Below are positions 7,880-15,898 of a stretch of DNA of 41,745 nucleotides, in pieces; position 1 is the stretch's first letter, and the number at the start of each line of letters is the position of its first letter. Position numbers and translations under genes: made by a program. Origin of the DNA: an uncultured Streptococcus sp. (GTDB taxonomy: Bacteria; Bacillota; Bacilli; Lactobacillales; Streptococcaceae); assembly GCF_938036805.1 (NCBI RefSeq), contig NZ_CALHWC010000204.1, positions 1 to 41,745 on the forward strand, given 5' to 3'. The notes beneath the pieces were generated by a model, which was not told the DNA's origin, ran no database searches, and worked only from the letters and a program-made list of their open reading frames with translations.

Positions 7880-9435
7880 GAATCAAACTTCCTTTCAAAA
7901 CTATTCACTAACAAAGTTTTATATTGATTAAAGAACCATTCGACAATTCCTTGCGTATCATCATTGTGTCGTCCTGTCAATCCTTTACTAATGATATTAA
8001 CGCGATAAGCTCGCTTTCCTAGCTCTTCTAGCATATCAGGGTAGGCCATACCATCGTAGTCATCATGATACATATAAGACACAATAAATTTCGTCCTTGA
8101 AAAATCAGCCTCTTTGAATGCTGTCCAGAAGTGCTCATTAAGTTGAGCTATTCCTTCCTCTGATAATTCTCCTATTGTACGAAGCACTAAATCTAAAGAA
8201 GTAGGAAAACCTCCAGGACGAATCGTGGATTCATTCTCTGCAATATCGCCTAAATTTACTAAGGGCTTGCCGACAATCACTGCATGAGGCTCTAACTTGG
8301 AAGCATAATACAGGGCTCCAAAGGTCCCCATTGATAAGCCCGACAAGATTAACTGGTCACTTGTAAAGCCCAATTCATCTAAACAATGACGGATGACTTG
8401 AATCAGCTTTTGCTCAAGCTCTTCTGAGCCTAGATAGAAAGCACCACCCTCAGAACGCGGATCTCCAATCAGCAAGAAAGGCGATCCCAAATTGTTCATC
8501 ATCCAGTAGCCCTCAAAACCTTCTGCTGGGCGATAACCAGAGAAATAAATATTGAGAGGTGGCTTCAAATCACCAGGATGGAAATAGTAAATCAACTCCT
8601 CCCGATTTTTATCCACAACACGATTTCCACCAACCAACAAGTCCCCATATCCCAAATGTGACTGGCGATGGTGGAAAGGTCCAATTTTCACAATGCCTTG
8701 CCCTTTTGCTTGGACGCTGACGCTTAGGTAATAAGAATCGCTGGTATCCAAAACAAGAGGCTTATCAAAAGTTTCTTTATCATAAATCCACTCTTGCATG
8801 GGAGAGCTTCCAACTGGGTAGCCTTTGATGACATAACGAATCAAGCAATCGTCCGAGTGCCTGAATTCTGGCCACAAATCCAAAGGAGTATCTCCATTCA
8901 AAAAAATATTGTACTGATAGGTTGCTACAGTTTGGTAATCCTCACCATATTGACCACACAGACGGAGATAGTTAGTTCCTTCATAGTTAATCTGACCTGA
9001 GAAGGAGGGATTGACAGCTAGATGATTAACACTGAGCTTGGTACCACTTTGCTTGGAAGAAAAGCCCCGTGAAAATAGATACAGCATCTGAGCTGGATCT
9101 TCAAAAGTAGACTGAACGGCCCTTTTACGTAAAAGGAATCTTTCCAAAGTTTTTGTAGTGATTTGACAACGTTCATGATAAAACAAGCGATAAACCTGAA
9201 TTAAGCTGTCCAATACTGTGATGTACTCAAAATGCTCAACAGTATCTACTAAGACAACATCATAAGGCTTAGCAGCCTTCGGTTTCTTACCATCCTTTTT
9301 TAAAATACCAATATCTTCTGGCAAGAGAGACATGATATCTTCTGGTTTAACAAATGTCCATGCGATATTACTAGGAATCTCATATTGGTGCTGCCAATTC
9401 TCATTGGCAATCTGTAGGACACTAATTCTGTTCAT
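7876..9435 (-). CDS. asp2: Accessory Sec protein Asp2 (acyltransferase-like)
   Basis: This 519-residue protein is Asp2, which in Streptococcus gordonii both supports export and O-acetylates GlcNAc on the SRR substrate. The C-terminal half has an alpha/beta-hydrolase core with the nucleophile elbow GLSMG (Ser368) and a GRHNDD segment whose His490 fits the catalytic histidine. An acidic third residue should lie near 455-461 (YHDDYDG), but I cannot assign it firmly. The catalytic elements therefore look intact. This matters because the core glycosyltransferases GtfA/GtfB, whose product Asp2 would modify, are not in the window. It overlaps asp1 by 14 bases. Confidence 0.92.
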   Translation of the reverse strand: MNRISVLQIANENWQHQYEIPSNIAWTFVKPEDIMSLLPEDIGILKKDGKKPKAAKPYDVVLVDTVEHFEYITVLDSLIQVYRLFYHERCQITTKTLERFLLRKRAVQSTFEDPAQMLYLFSRGFSSKQSGTKLSVNHLAVNPSFSGQINYEGTNYLRLCGQYGEDYQTVATYQYNIFLNGDTPLDLWPEFRHSDDCLIRYVIKGYPVGSSPMQEWIYDKETFDKPLVLDTSDSYYLSVSVQAKGQGIVKIGPFHHRQSHLGYGDLLVGGNRVVDKNREELIYYFHPGDLKPPLNIYFSGYRPAEGFEGYWMMNNLGSPFLLIGDPRSEGGAFYLGSEELEQKLIQVIRHCLDELGFTSDQLILSGLSMGTFGALYYASKLEPHAVIVGKPLVNLGDIAENESTIRPGGFPTSLDLVLRTIGELSEEGIAQLNEHFWTAFKEADFSRTKFIVSYMYHDDYDGMAYPDMLEELGKRAYRVNIISKGLTGRHNDDTQGIVEWFFNQYKTLLVNSFERKFDS

Positions 9436-11023
9436 TTAGCTTTAATTCCTTTATCGTATTTTTCCACATTTCGACAATTTCTCCCCTTGTATACAGCTCA
9501 ATCCTCTTAACCGAATGCACCAAAGATTGATTCCAGTGTTCCAAATCTGTGAGGTAATACAAGAGTGCCTCTTTCAGGTTAGAAATATCATTCATGATCC
9601 AACCATTTTCGCCATGCTTCACATAGGAAGAATTATACAAATTCACTTGAGGAATCCCTCCGCTGATACCTGCAATTTGGGTTCGGATATCGGCTGGACT
9701 TCCCAAATCCAAGATGACGCGAACATACTTCAGAGCCTTCGCCAAATCGGTATCACTATGAATCACCACAGTATCAATTCGCTCTCTGAGGCTATCATCA
9801 TCTTCTAAACGTGGATCACCACTCTTAGCAACCTTATCTTTGTCAACAAGGAGCAATTTTTCTGCATACTTTGTTGATGATAAAGATTCCTCAAGAAACT
9901 GTCGAATAGAAGCTTCTCGACCAAAATCCTGACTCTGCGTCCCAACCAATAAGTCAATCCACTCATGTTGCAACATCATATCAAACAAGGAAGTAAAGAC
10001 ATATTGAAGATGATGTTCTGGTAAAGTATCGAAATTGACATAGATGATCAACTCTTTTTTCCGCTGACTATGCCCAAGATTCAACTGAGTGTCATAAGGG
10101 GGAATCTCATAATAAGCAGGAAGTTGCTCTTCTTCTACTTCCTCTACTTGTGCTGCAATCTTCTCGATTTTGTCTAAGCTATCTACCACAAAAAATGGGG
10201 TATCTTTTAAATCAGAGAATAATTGTTCTGTATTCGTAATCGGATAACGATTGCCAAAGAAGGACAGAACAACAAGATGGTCCTTCTTAATCTGTTGGAA
10301 AAAATGATTATGCTGCACATCTGCTGAAACAATAATCGAATCATCCTTGGTTAAAACAGAAGCCAAATGCTGCTCTAGCTTTTCTTTAACAAGCTCCTCA
10401 ATATTCTGATAGACACCCTTGGCAAATGTGCCCTGTGCCTCAGGATTGATAATGACCTGCTGGTTATCAGCTGTCAAAAATTCTCTGAATTGCCATATCC
10501 CTTGTGCATTCAGATAGTCCTGATAATAAGGCTGATTATGCTCAAAATAGATAATACTGGAGACAAAGCCACGGTCATCAAAAACAAGCTGATAATCTAT
10601 CTGATTATTTTCAAAATAGGTAATATCAAAAATATTACCTATTTGTGAAAAATTAATCTGAGCATGAGGTAGGTGATCAACGTGAACATCGACAATAAAA
10701 GGAGTATAAAAGATTTCTGCTCCTTGCGGCCATTTCAAATCATCCAAACGAATTTTTCGTGCAGGCACATCTGTTAGACCTTGTATGCTATCAAATAGAT
10801 TCCACATGTCTTCTGACGAGATTCTCTGTTGATAAAAGAAGGTCCGAATATGAGGTGAATAATTCAAAATCAGGATAGAGTTGGCTTCTCCTGATTGTTG
10901 AAACATCCGCAATAAATTTACGGCATCATCAAACATCATATTTTTCGGTTGCAGATAGAAAGGTAGGGCAGTAGAATACCATTTTCGATCTTGTTTATAC
11001 CAAGAAGGTACAAAGTAAAACAT
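9422..11023 (-). CDS. asp1: Accessory Sec protein Asp1
   Basis: This 533-residue soluble protein begins with MFYFVPSWY, typical of Asp1. Family members have a GT-B-like fold that has lost glycosyltransferase activity, and they form a complex with Asp2 and Asp3 that is needed for substrate delivery. A C-terminal segment (PADIRTQIAGISGGIPQVN) resembles the nucleotide-sugar-binding half of GT-B proteins. The start lies 6 bases after the secY2 stop, and the end overlaps asp2. The length is ordinary for the family. Confidence 0.92.
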   Translation of the reverse strand: MFYFVPSWYKQDRKWYSTALPFYLQPKNMMFDDAVNLLRMFQQSGEANSILILNYSPHIRTFFYQQRISSEDMWNLFDSIQGLTDVPARKIRLDDLKWPQGAEIFYTPFIVDVHVDHLPHAQINFSQIGNIFDITYFENNQIDYQLVFDDRGFVSSIIYFEHNQPYYQDYLNAQGIWQFREFLTADNQQVIINPEAQGTFAKGVYQNIEELVKEKLEQHLASVLTKDDSIIVSADVQHNHFFQQIKKDHLVVLSFFGNRYPITNTEQLFSDLKDTPFFVVDSLDKIEKIAAQVEEVEEEQLPAYYEIPPYDTQLNLGHSQRKKELIIYVNFDTLPEHHLQYVFTSLFDMMLQHEWIDLLVGTQSQDFGREASIRQFLEESLSSTKYAEKLLLVDKDKVAKSGDPRLEDDDSLRERIDTVVIHSDTDLAKALKYVRVILDLGSPADIRTQIAGISGGIPQVNLYNSSYVKHGENGWIMNDISNLKEALLYYLTDLEHWNQSLVHSVKRIELYTRGEIVEMWKNTIKELKLNEQN

Positions 11024-11029
11024 ATCCCT

Positions 11030-12289
11030 CTATTCTCCTTTTGCTTCTAGTTCTTTATGATAATAAGTCCCGATTCTTAAGATTCGTATTTCTTCACGCA
11101 AGGGCAAGAGCATGCTGATCAAAATGACTAGTGTGCTTGGCAAGGTCAAAAAGAAACTTGGCAAAGGCAAGAAGAAATTAATAAGATAGGGCAGGCCGAC
11201 ATACAAGATGAGATAGATAGCGCCTATATTTGATTGCAAAGAAATATAGTGTTTTAACACTTTTAAGGTTTCTTTCCCAGGCTGAATATAGTCAAAATAT
11301 TCTCCCTGACGCTGCAAGCGTTTCGCTGTCTCTTCCGGTTCCAAATTGATATAGGCAAACAAAATACCTAACAAGTAAATCGCAACTAGATAAACAAGGA
11401 GCCCCAAGGGCTTTGTAAAGTCAAACAAATTCCCAAATTTTACTGAAAATCCTTTCCCTGTCCAGTCTAGTAATAATTGGAACAACATCAAGACACTTGT
11501 TGCATACATAATGGGCATTCCACCAGAAGGAATGAACTTAATTGGCAAATAAGATTTATCATAGTAGCGACTGCTTAACATGATCCGATTAAGAGGCAGA
11601 CGTATCTCGGCTTTCTCACATACGACAGCAACAAAGGTCAAGAGAAGATAGGCCAATAGAGCCACAACTAAAATCATTCCTCCTCGGACAGAAGACAAGG
11701 ATTTCCCAAGCAAGACTATTAATTGGTCAGCAAACTGGAGCAAAATCCCTGAGATAATGATGATGGTTGATCCTCCCACTCCCTTACGAGTATTGAGACT
11801 TGATAACCAGATAATGATAAAACTACCTGTCACAACTGTAGTTAAAACTGCTGCATTATAGAGCCAGTCATCCACGAGAAGTAGAAAGCGACCATTTCCT
11901 CTATAAGCCGTGTACATAATGGCGAGTCCCTGCACAATCGCAAAAAACAAGGTTAGGATCTTTTGAAAGAAATCCGTTTTTTTAAGGGACCAAGATTGTA
12001 TATTCCAGCTTTTCTTTAGGTTCATGACTTGCCATACAATCATCGTCGTAATCCAAGGTCCTAAGCCCAAAGAAAATACTGAAATCTGAGAAACATCAAT
12101 TCCTGCCAGCAAATACAAAGCGGCCAAGGGATTGTCTTCCTTTATCCGAAAAGCTTCCATACTGCTATTGTAGCCTGGAAGCAAGATATGTCTTCCTAAT
12201 ATATAAATAGCAATAATGAACAGTGTAAAGAAGATTCTCTTTCTAAAAATATTCTGACGCTTCTTTTTCTTAAGACCAAAGTGCTCCAT
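11030..12289 (-). CDS. secY2: Accessory Sec channel SecY2
   Basis: This 419-residue integral membrane protein has about ten hydrophobic segments. The first is near residues 20-36, after a basic N-terminus (KKKKRQNIFRKR), in the pattern of SecY. SecY2 forms the dedicated membrane channel of the accessory Sec pathway and is a little shorter than housekeeping SecY. The ATG is preceded by AAGGA seven bases away. It opens the overlapping secY2-asp1-asp2-asp3-secA2 operon. I see no asp4 or asp5 small-subunit genes, which some loci carry. Confidence 0.93.
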   Translation of the reverse strand: MEHFGLKKKKRQNIFRKRIFFTLFIIAIYILGRHILLPGYNSSMEAFRIKEDNPLAALYLLAGIDVSQISVFSLGLGPWITTMIVWQVMNLKKSWNIQSWSLKKTDFFQKILTLFFAIVQGLAIMYTAYRGNGRFLLLVDDWLYNAAVLTTVVTGSFIIIWLSSLNTRKGVGGSTIIIISGILLQFADQLIVLLGKSLSSVRGGMILVVALLAYLLLTFVAVVCEKAEIRLPLNRIMLSSRYYDKSYLPIKFIPSGGMPIMYATSVLMLFQLLLDWTGKGFSVKFGNLFDFTKPLGLLVYLVAIYLLGILFAYINLEPEETAKRLQRQGEYFDYIQPGKETLKVLKHYISLQSNIGAIYLILYVGLPYLINFFLPLPSFFLTLPSTLVILISMLLPLREEIRILRIGTYYHKELEAKGE

Positions 12290-12333
12290 TTATTATCCTT
12301 TATTTGTATTTTGGACTTGCCCAGAGCCCTCTT

Positions 12334-12362
12334 TTCATACATAAACTTGTCTTTTAAGTCAA
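12334..12362 (-). promoter_or_regulatory. Candidate promoter of the secY2 operon
   Basis: TTGACT (12362..12357) and TATGAA (12339..12334) are 17 bases apart on the minus strand, about 45 bases before the secY2 start. The -35 is good and the -10 is only fair. It follows a hairpin, so the export genes probably form a transcription unit separate from the GT8 gene. Confidence 0.5.
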
Positions 12363-12370
12363 AGACTTAA

Positions 12371-12420
12371 GAAAGCAAGCCCATTCCATAGAATTATAGA
12401 TAAGGAATCAACTTGCTTTC
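12371..12420 (-). terminator. Possible terminator after the GT8 gene
   Basis: GAAAGCAAG and CTTGCTTTC form a 9-bp stem with an inner ATTCC/GGAAT pairing. On the minus strand the following T-run is weak, so it may attenuate rather than stop transcription. Confidence 0.45.
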
Positions 12421-12456
12421 TCTATTTTGATTACAAAATGTGGGGCAATTCGTCAT

Positions 12457-13680
12457 TTAATTAAAATCTGATCGAATTTTTTCCACCATTTCTTGATAAT
12501 TCTCATGTGAGAATACTTGCTCTGAAATCCCTTCGGTTTGAACATTATCAAAGGCGTAAACAGGCTTACCAGACTCTTGAAACTCCCTAATCACAGTATC
12601 GAATTTCTGATCGTGATTGATATCAAGATAAATGTCGCTGCTCGCCAGTAAATCTCTCAAAGGATATGGCAAAATTGCAGCGTGCAAGCGAACATTTTCA
12701 TAAGCCATCAGTTTGAGTAACTTATCAGACATCTGTGTGTAGGCAGCAATATGAAATAGACAGTTTGGTAATGCACTCGCCAAATCTTCAATTCCCTCTA
12801 GTCTATCTGAGTTTGTCAGGGTTACACAGTGGAGAGCAAAGCCTTCATCCCTCTGTTTAATAGCTTTCTCGACATCAAATTCATCTGTCTCAATAATTGT
12901 AGACCAATCAAGAGAATTGTAAAACCACCATACTTCACGCAGACGCATGTTGGAAACAGTGTTCCATGGTTTTTGACCAGAAATATAATGCAAAACAGCA
13001 GGTAGTGGGGAAAGTGGGATTTCGAAAATCCAGTCATGCTTATCTAGCGCAGCTCCCATGTCAAAACCGATTTGAAAATTGTAAGTATCTTCCAAATCAA
13101 GTTTTTTGCCCTCAAACATCAAATTCAAGATAGACTGATCACCTTCAGTAAAATTGGCTAATTCTCTATCTGTCAACTCAACCAATTGCTGAGCCATGTT
13201 TTCTTCACGCCAACGCTTATTATTGATGAGCATCACTCCAGAATTAAAGCCCAAGCCTACTCCATACGTCGCACGAATCGTTGCTACATAATAATCCTCC
13301 ATATCCATCTCAAAAAGATGATCCAGATTTCGTGTCACAACAATATCACAATCTAAATATAAGACTCTATCTGCTTCAACATAGTTCGGTATAAAATAGC
13401 GCCCGTAAGCCATGTAGTTGATGTGAGCATAAGTTCCAGCTTCCCATTTCGATTTCACCTGATCGTCAATCTGATTATTAAACAATTTCACATCGTTCAA
13501 CTGACTACCAGCTGCTTCTACCTTCTGACGCGTATAGTAAAACCATTCTTGAGGAATGTCCTGATTGAAAACATAAATATCTAAATTTTTATGATGACAG
13601 CAAAGAGATTTTATTGTCGTTTCAATCTGTCTGATATACCCATAATCTCCCGAAACCACAATGGCTTTTTTATTTCCCAA
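12457..13680 (-). CDS. Two-domain glycosyltransferase with an N-terminal GT8 domain
   Basis: This 407-residue protein has an N-terminal GT8 retaining glycosyltransferase domain of about 270 residues with the DxD metal/nucleotide-sugar motif DCDIVV. The family-typical GFNSGVMLIN and HYISGQKPWN segments are also present. The remaining ~135 residues resemble the second domain of GT8 enzymes linked to SRR adhesin loci. Such enzymes extend the O-glycan on the serine-rich substrate after GtfA/GtfB add the first GlcNAc. The donor sugar cannot be told. The start is a TTG with GGGAG seven bases upstream, since no ATG fits better. It has its own extended -10 promoter and a hairpin after it, so it is not strictly part of the secY2 operon. 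Confidence 0.85.
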   Translation of the reverse strand: MGNKKAIVVSGDYGYIRQIETTIKSLCCHHKNLDIYVFNQDIPQEWFYYTRQKVEAAGSQLNDVKLFNNQIDDQVKSKWEAGTYAHINYMAYGRYFIPNYVEADRVLYLDCDIVVTRNLDHLFEMDMEDYYVATIRATYGVGLGFNSGVMLINNKRWREENMAQQLVELTDRELANFTEGDQSILNLMFEGKKLDLEDTYNFQIGFDMGAALDKHDWIFEIPLSPLPAVLHYISGQKPWNTVSNMRLREVWWFYNSLDWSTIIETDEFDVEKAIKQRDEGFALHCVTLTNSDRLEGIEDLASALPNCLFHIAAYTQMSDKLLKLMAYENVRLHAAILPYPLRDLLASSDIYLDINHDQKFDTVIREFQESGKPVYAFDNVQTEGISEQVFSHENYQEMVEKIRSDFN

Positions 13681-13735
13681 AACACTACTCCCACTACGCT
13701 TATTCTATTCTCTAAAAAAATCGCTATTAGGCCTT

Positions 13736-13764
13736 ATTATACCATAAATTCCGCCTTTATTCAA
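13736..13764 (-). promoter_or_regulatory. Promoter of the GT8 gene
   Basis: TTGAAT (13764..13759), a 17-base spacer and TATAAT (13741..13736) with an upstream TGG form an extended -10 promoter on the minus strand. It lies about 55 bases before the TTG start codon. Confidence 0.75.
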
Positions 13765-13769
13765 ACACC

Positions 13770-13986
13770 TTCTTGAAAGCTAGAACTAACTTTTCTAGCC
13801 TTACAATAGAGATAAAAGCTACTCACACAAAAAGAAGAAAGCTTGCTATAAGCGCTTCTAATATATCCATCCTTTTAAAATCAGACAACCACTACCTGCA
13901 ATGTACTTAAATGTGTGCTTTCATGCTATCAAATCTTATAAAAGTAGGCCATACCGGAGGATTAGCAGGTATTTTATTAAGAAAAG
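13770..13986. other. Intergenic region between pflA and the GT8 gene
   Basis: Apart from the GT8 promoter and the pflA terminator I see no gene here. Short open frames lack ribosome binding sites. It marks the junction between the aSec locus and the metabolic genes. Confidence 0.5.
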
Positions 13987-14009
13987 TGGACTGGTTTCTC
14001 TCCAGTCCA
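13987..14009 (-). terminator. Terminator of pflA
   Basis: TGGACTGG and CCAGTCCA form a perfect 8-bp stem with a 7-base loop. On the minus strand it is followed by ACTTTTCTT. It lies about 20 bases after the pflA stop codon. Confidence 0.8.
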
Positions 14010-14028
14010 TTTCCCCTATTTATGTCAC

Positions 14029-14826
14029 TTAGTTATTATGCACCCGATTCATGTATTCGGTGTAAGATTCTGTATGCATCAGTTCCTTGGCATTCTTGAC
14101 CCGATCAGCAGTCGGTGGCTTCACCCCTTCCAGTGAATAAGGAATGCCCAACTCCCGCCACTTGAATTCTCCCATAGTATGGTAAGGAAGGATTTCAAAC
14201 TTATCAACGTTCTTGAGTGTTTTCACAAACTTACCTAGCTCAATCAAGTCCTCATCACGGTCCGTCAAACCTGGCACCAGAACGTGTCGAATCCACACTG
14301 GCTTCCCAATATCTGAGAGGTATTTTGCACAGGCCAAGATGTTTTTATTCGTCTGGCTGGTTACGATTCTATGCTGTGCATCATCAATTTCCTTGATATC
14401 CAGCAAGACCAAATCCGTCACCGCCATCAGTTTATTAAACTTTTCTAGATAACGAGGCGTATTTCTAAAAGGCAGGGCACAAGTATCCAGTGTACAATGA
14501 ATCCCCAGCTCTTTGGCCTTAGTAAAGAAGGCAATCAAAAAGTCAATCTGCAGAAGTGCTTCTCCCCCGCTGACTGTAATGCCGCCTTTACTGCCCCAGA
14601 AACCTTTGTAACGAAGAGCTTCTTGTAGGATATCATCCACTGTCCGCAGCTGAGATTTGTTGGTCTCCATCTCCCAAGTATCTGGATTGTGGCAATATTG
14701 ACAACGCATATGACAGCCTTGTAAAAAGACGATGAAGCGGATACCTGGTCCATCCACTGCTCCAAAACTCTCCGTAGAGTGAACCATTCCCGTTACTTTC
14801 CCATAATCAATCGCTTCTTCAACCAT
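14029..14826 (-). CDS. pflA: Pyruvate formate-lyase-activating enzyme
   Basis: This 265-residue radical SAM enzyme installs the glycyl radical on pyruvate formate-lyase, which cleaves pyruvate to acetyl-CoA and formate during anaerobic mixed-acid fermentation. The iron-sulphur cluster motif C-x3-C-x2-C is seen at Cys38, Cys42 and Cys45 (GCHMRCQYCHNPDTW), followed by the GGITVSGGE SAM-binding segment. The length is normal. The start ATG has GAGGATTATT upstream (GAGG, 6 bases). The gene stands alone between two terminator-bearing intergenic regions. The leader contains a -10 box and a cre-like site, so CcpA control by sugar supply is likely. Confidence 0.95.
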   Translation of the reverse strand: MVEEAIDYGKVTGMVHSTESFGAVDGPGIRFIVFLQGCHMRCQYCHNPDTWEMETNKSQLRTVDDILQEALRYKGFWGSKGGITVSGGEALLQIDFLIAFFTKAKELGIHCTLDTCALPFRNTPRYLEKFNKLMAVTDLVLLDIKEIDDAQHRIVTSQTNKNILACAKYLSDIGKPVWIRHVLVPGLTDRDEDLIELGKFVKTLKNVDKFEILPYHTMGEFKWRELGIPYSLEGVKPPTADRVKNAKELMHTESYTEYMNRVHNN

Positions 14827-14843
14827 AATAATCCTCTTGTACC

Positions 14844-14872
14844 TGAAAACGTTTTACTATAATTACATTATA
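14844..14872 (-). promoter_or_regulatory. pflA promoter with cre-like site
   Basis: TATAAT (14872..14867, preceded by TGA, so an extended -10) lies upstream of pflA. TGAAAACGTTTTAC at 14844-14857 resembles the CcpA catabolite response element and overlaps the expected transcription start. That position would suit repression. The site is near consensus but not perfect at one end. Confidence 0.55.
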
Positions 14873-15015
14873 TCACGATTCTAGTGAAAATAGATAGATT
14901 CTGCCTATTTTTTAGAAAATAAACTGTTTTTCAATTTCATTTTCATTGTGTTACAACAGATAGAGTTTTTCAGTTTTTCTTGAAATTGCCTCTCTCCGTT
15001 TCCAGCTTTTTCCAT

Positions 15016-15040
15016 AAAAAAAGCCGCCCTAGAGGGCGAC
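15016..15040 (-). terminator. Terminator of small RNA A
   Basis: GTCGCCCT and AGGGCGGC pair around a two-base CT centre and are followed by seven T on the minus strand. It is a textbook intrinsic terminator. Confidence 0.88.
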
Positions 15041-15154
15041 CTTTTCGGAGATTGTTATGAAAAAAAGGTGCGGAACTATAGCTATAACAGCTGCTCATCT
15101 GTTAAACTAAAGGACTCCTTCTATCAAATAAAGTTAAGAGGGCTTCATTTGATG
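15016..15154 (-). ncRNA. csRNA-like small RNA A (CiaR-dependent)
   Basis: A CiaR-box promoter at 15192..15160 predicts a transcript of about 138 bases ending at the GC-rich hairpin 15040..15023, which is followed by seven T. The length lies in the usual csRNA range. The 5' part can fold as ATCAAA...TTTGAT with a pyrimidine-rich loop (CCCTCTTAAC). The 3' part contains UUUUUUUCAUAACAAUCUCC, the complement of a GGAG ribosome binding site plus AUG and a poly-A stretch. Streptococcal csRNAs repress targets such as comC through such pairing. It shares both modules with the RNA at 39450-39549. Confidence 0.85.
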
Positions 15155-15159
15155 CTTCT

Positions 15160-15192
15160 AGTATACTGCACCATACTTAAAAGAAGCTTAAG
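15160..15192 (-). promoter_or_regulatory. CiaR-box promoter of small RNA A
   Basis: On the minus strand CTTAAG, five bases, then TTTAAG is followed by ten bases and the -10 box TATACT (15165..15160). This is the CiaR direct-repeat layout (TTTAAG-N5-TTTAAG, ten bases before -10) established in pneumococcus. Confidence 0.88.
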
Positions 15193-15199
15193 CTGGTTT

Positions 15200-15445
15200 T
15201 AATCATTATTTACTAGAATAGCTAATGTTTCATAGGATTTCAAAGTCATGGTCGCGGCTACTGCTGTCTCCTCGTAATTCGAAATCAGCACCTGCCTAAT
15301 TTGATAATATCTAAAAATGCTCTATCTTCTATCTCTCCGACGGCCGCCAGTTTCAATACACGGAAAGCCGGCACAAACTAGATAAATTTCGCTTTGTGGA
15401 TTTTGCCACACGGCAAAAAGAATGAGGGCTTCATTCAGCAAGCAT
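15200..15445 (-). pseudogene. Possible decayed coding sequence between two CiaR transcripts
   Basis: On the minus strand several short frames look like pieces of protein: one near 15370-15285 reading FVPAFRVLKLAAVGE, and another near 15300-15200 ending SYETLAILVNND before a stop. No frame is open throughout and I recognise no family. It may be a broken gene or a repeat-element remnant, and this is a weak call. Confidence 0.25.
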
Positions 15446-15448
15446 AAA

Positions 15449-15491
15449 AAAACTCCTCTGTCAGCTAAAATCTAGCGATCAGAGGAGTTTT
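15449..15491 (-). terminator. Strong hairpin ending the second CiaR transcript
   Basis: AAAACTCCTCTG and CAGAGGAGTTTT form a perfect 12-bp stem. Inside the loop GCTA and TAGC also pair. On the minus strand the T-run of the stem continues as TTTTTTTATG. It can act in both directions, but the only apparent transcript reaching it is the CiaR-controlled one starting near 15694. Confidence 0.85.
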
Positions 15492-15598
15492 CCTGTTCTT
15501 TGGTTTATTTTTTAGTTTTTTATATTTAGGAGATGATATGAAAAATTTATGAAATGTTGATACGAGAATCCATTTCTTGCTTCTATTGCTAGTACTGG

Positions 15599-15667
15599 TT
15601 AGGCTACTTCGTCTAGCTTGGAGCGGATAAATGATTTCTGATAGGTTACTTTTACTTTATATGTCAT
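15599..15667 (-). CDS. Possible 22-residue small protein in the CiaR transcript
   Basis: The frame begins MTYKVKVTYQ and ends KLDEVA. It is basic and has no membrane segment. GAGG lies about eight bases before the ATG. It begins some 27 bases after the predicted transcription start of the CiaR-box promoter and stops well before the terminator, so the geometry fits a real small gene. I do not recognise a family. The frame could also be chance. Confidence 0.4.
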   Translation of the reverse strand: MTYKVKVTYQKSFIRSKLDEVA

Positions 15668-15699
15668 TGGACTGCCCTCATTTCTTATTTGTTGAGACT

Positions 15700-15732
15700 A
15701 GTATAAGACTTTCAGCTTAAGCATTCCTTATA
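15700..15732 (-). promoter_or_regulatory. Second CiaR-box promoter
   Basis: TATAAG, five bases, CTTAAG, ten bases, then TATACT (15705..15700) reproduce the CiaR promoter geometry exactly, with one mismatch in the upstream half-site. Confidence 0.72.
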
Positions 15733-15808
15733 AAAATCTTGTGGAAAACTTAAAATATCACTATTTATCACTTTTTCATAGTGAATTGATATATGATATT
15801 TTTACAGT

Positions 15809-15898
15809 CTAAATTTGAGAGTTTTCAGCTTTCTTTCTTTTATAATATTCTTCCTCCAATCGTTCTAAATCTTTCCGATACTTAGCAGTTACTTCCAT
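15809..15898 (-). CDS. Small charged protein overlapping the lipoprotein-like gene
   Basis: This 29-residue frame starts MEVTAKYRKDLERLEEEYY and is rich in Lys and Glu, so it is probably a short coiled-coil helix. Its ATG overlaps the end of the 202-residue gene by 10 bases, which suggests translational coupling. There is no strong ribosome binding site of its own. It could instead be a former C-terminal extension of that gene separated by a frameshift. Confidence 0.45.
   Translation of the reverse strand: MEVTAKYRKDLERLEEEYYKRKKAENSQI

Larger units (their letters stand above)
15449..15694 (-). ncRNA. CiaR-controlled transcript C with anti-RBS segment and small ORF
   Basis: The promoter at 15732..15700 and the hairpin at 15491..15449 define a transcript of about 245 bases. 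Near its 3' end, complementary to 15528-15545, it carries UUUUUCAUAUCAUCUCCU. This is the same ribosome-binding-site-plus-AUG complement seen in small RNAs A and B. Its 5' half encodes a 22-residue frame. It could be a long csRNA, a small mRNA, or both. It is longer than typical csRNAs. Confidence 0.6.

Noticed and set aside
15057..15110. Plus-strand 17-residue frame beginning MKKRCGTIAI
   Set aside because: It is antisense to csRNA A, for the same reason. The reading frame is not conserved between the two loci.
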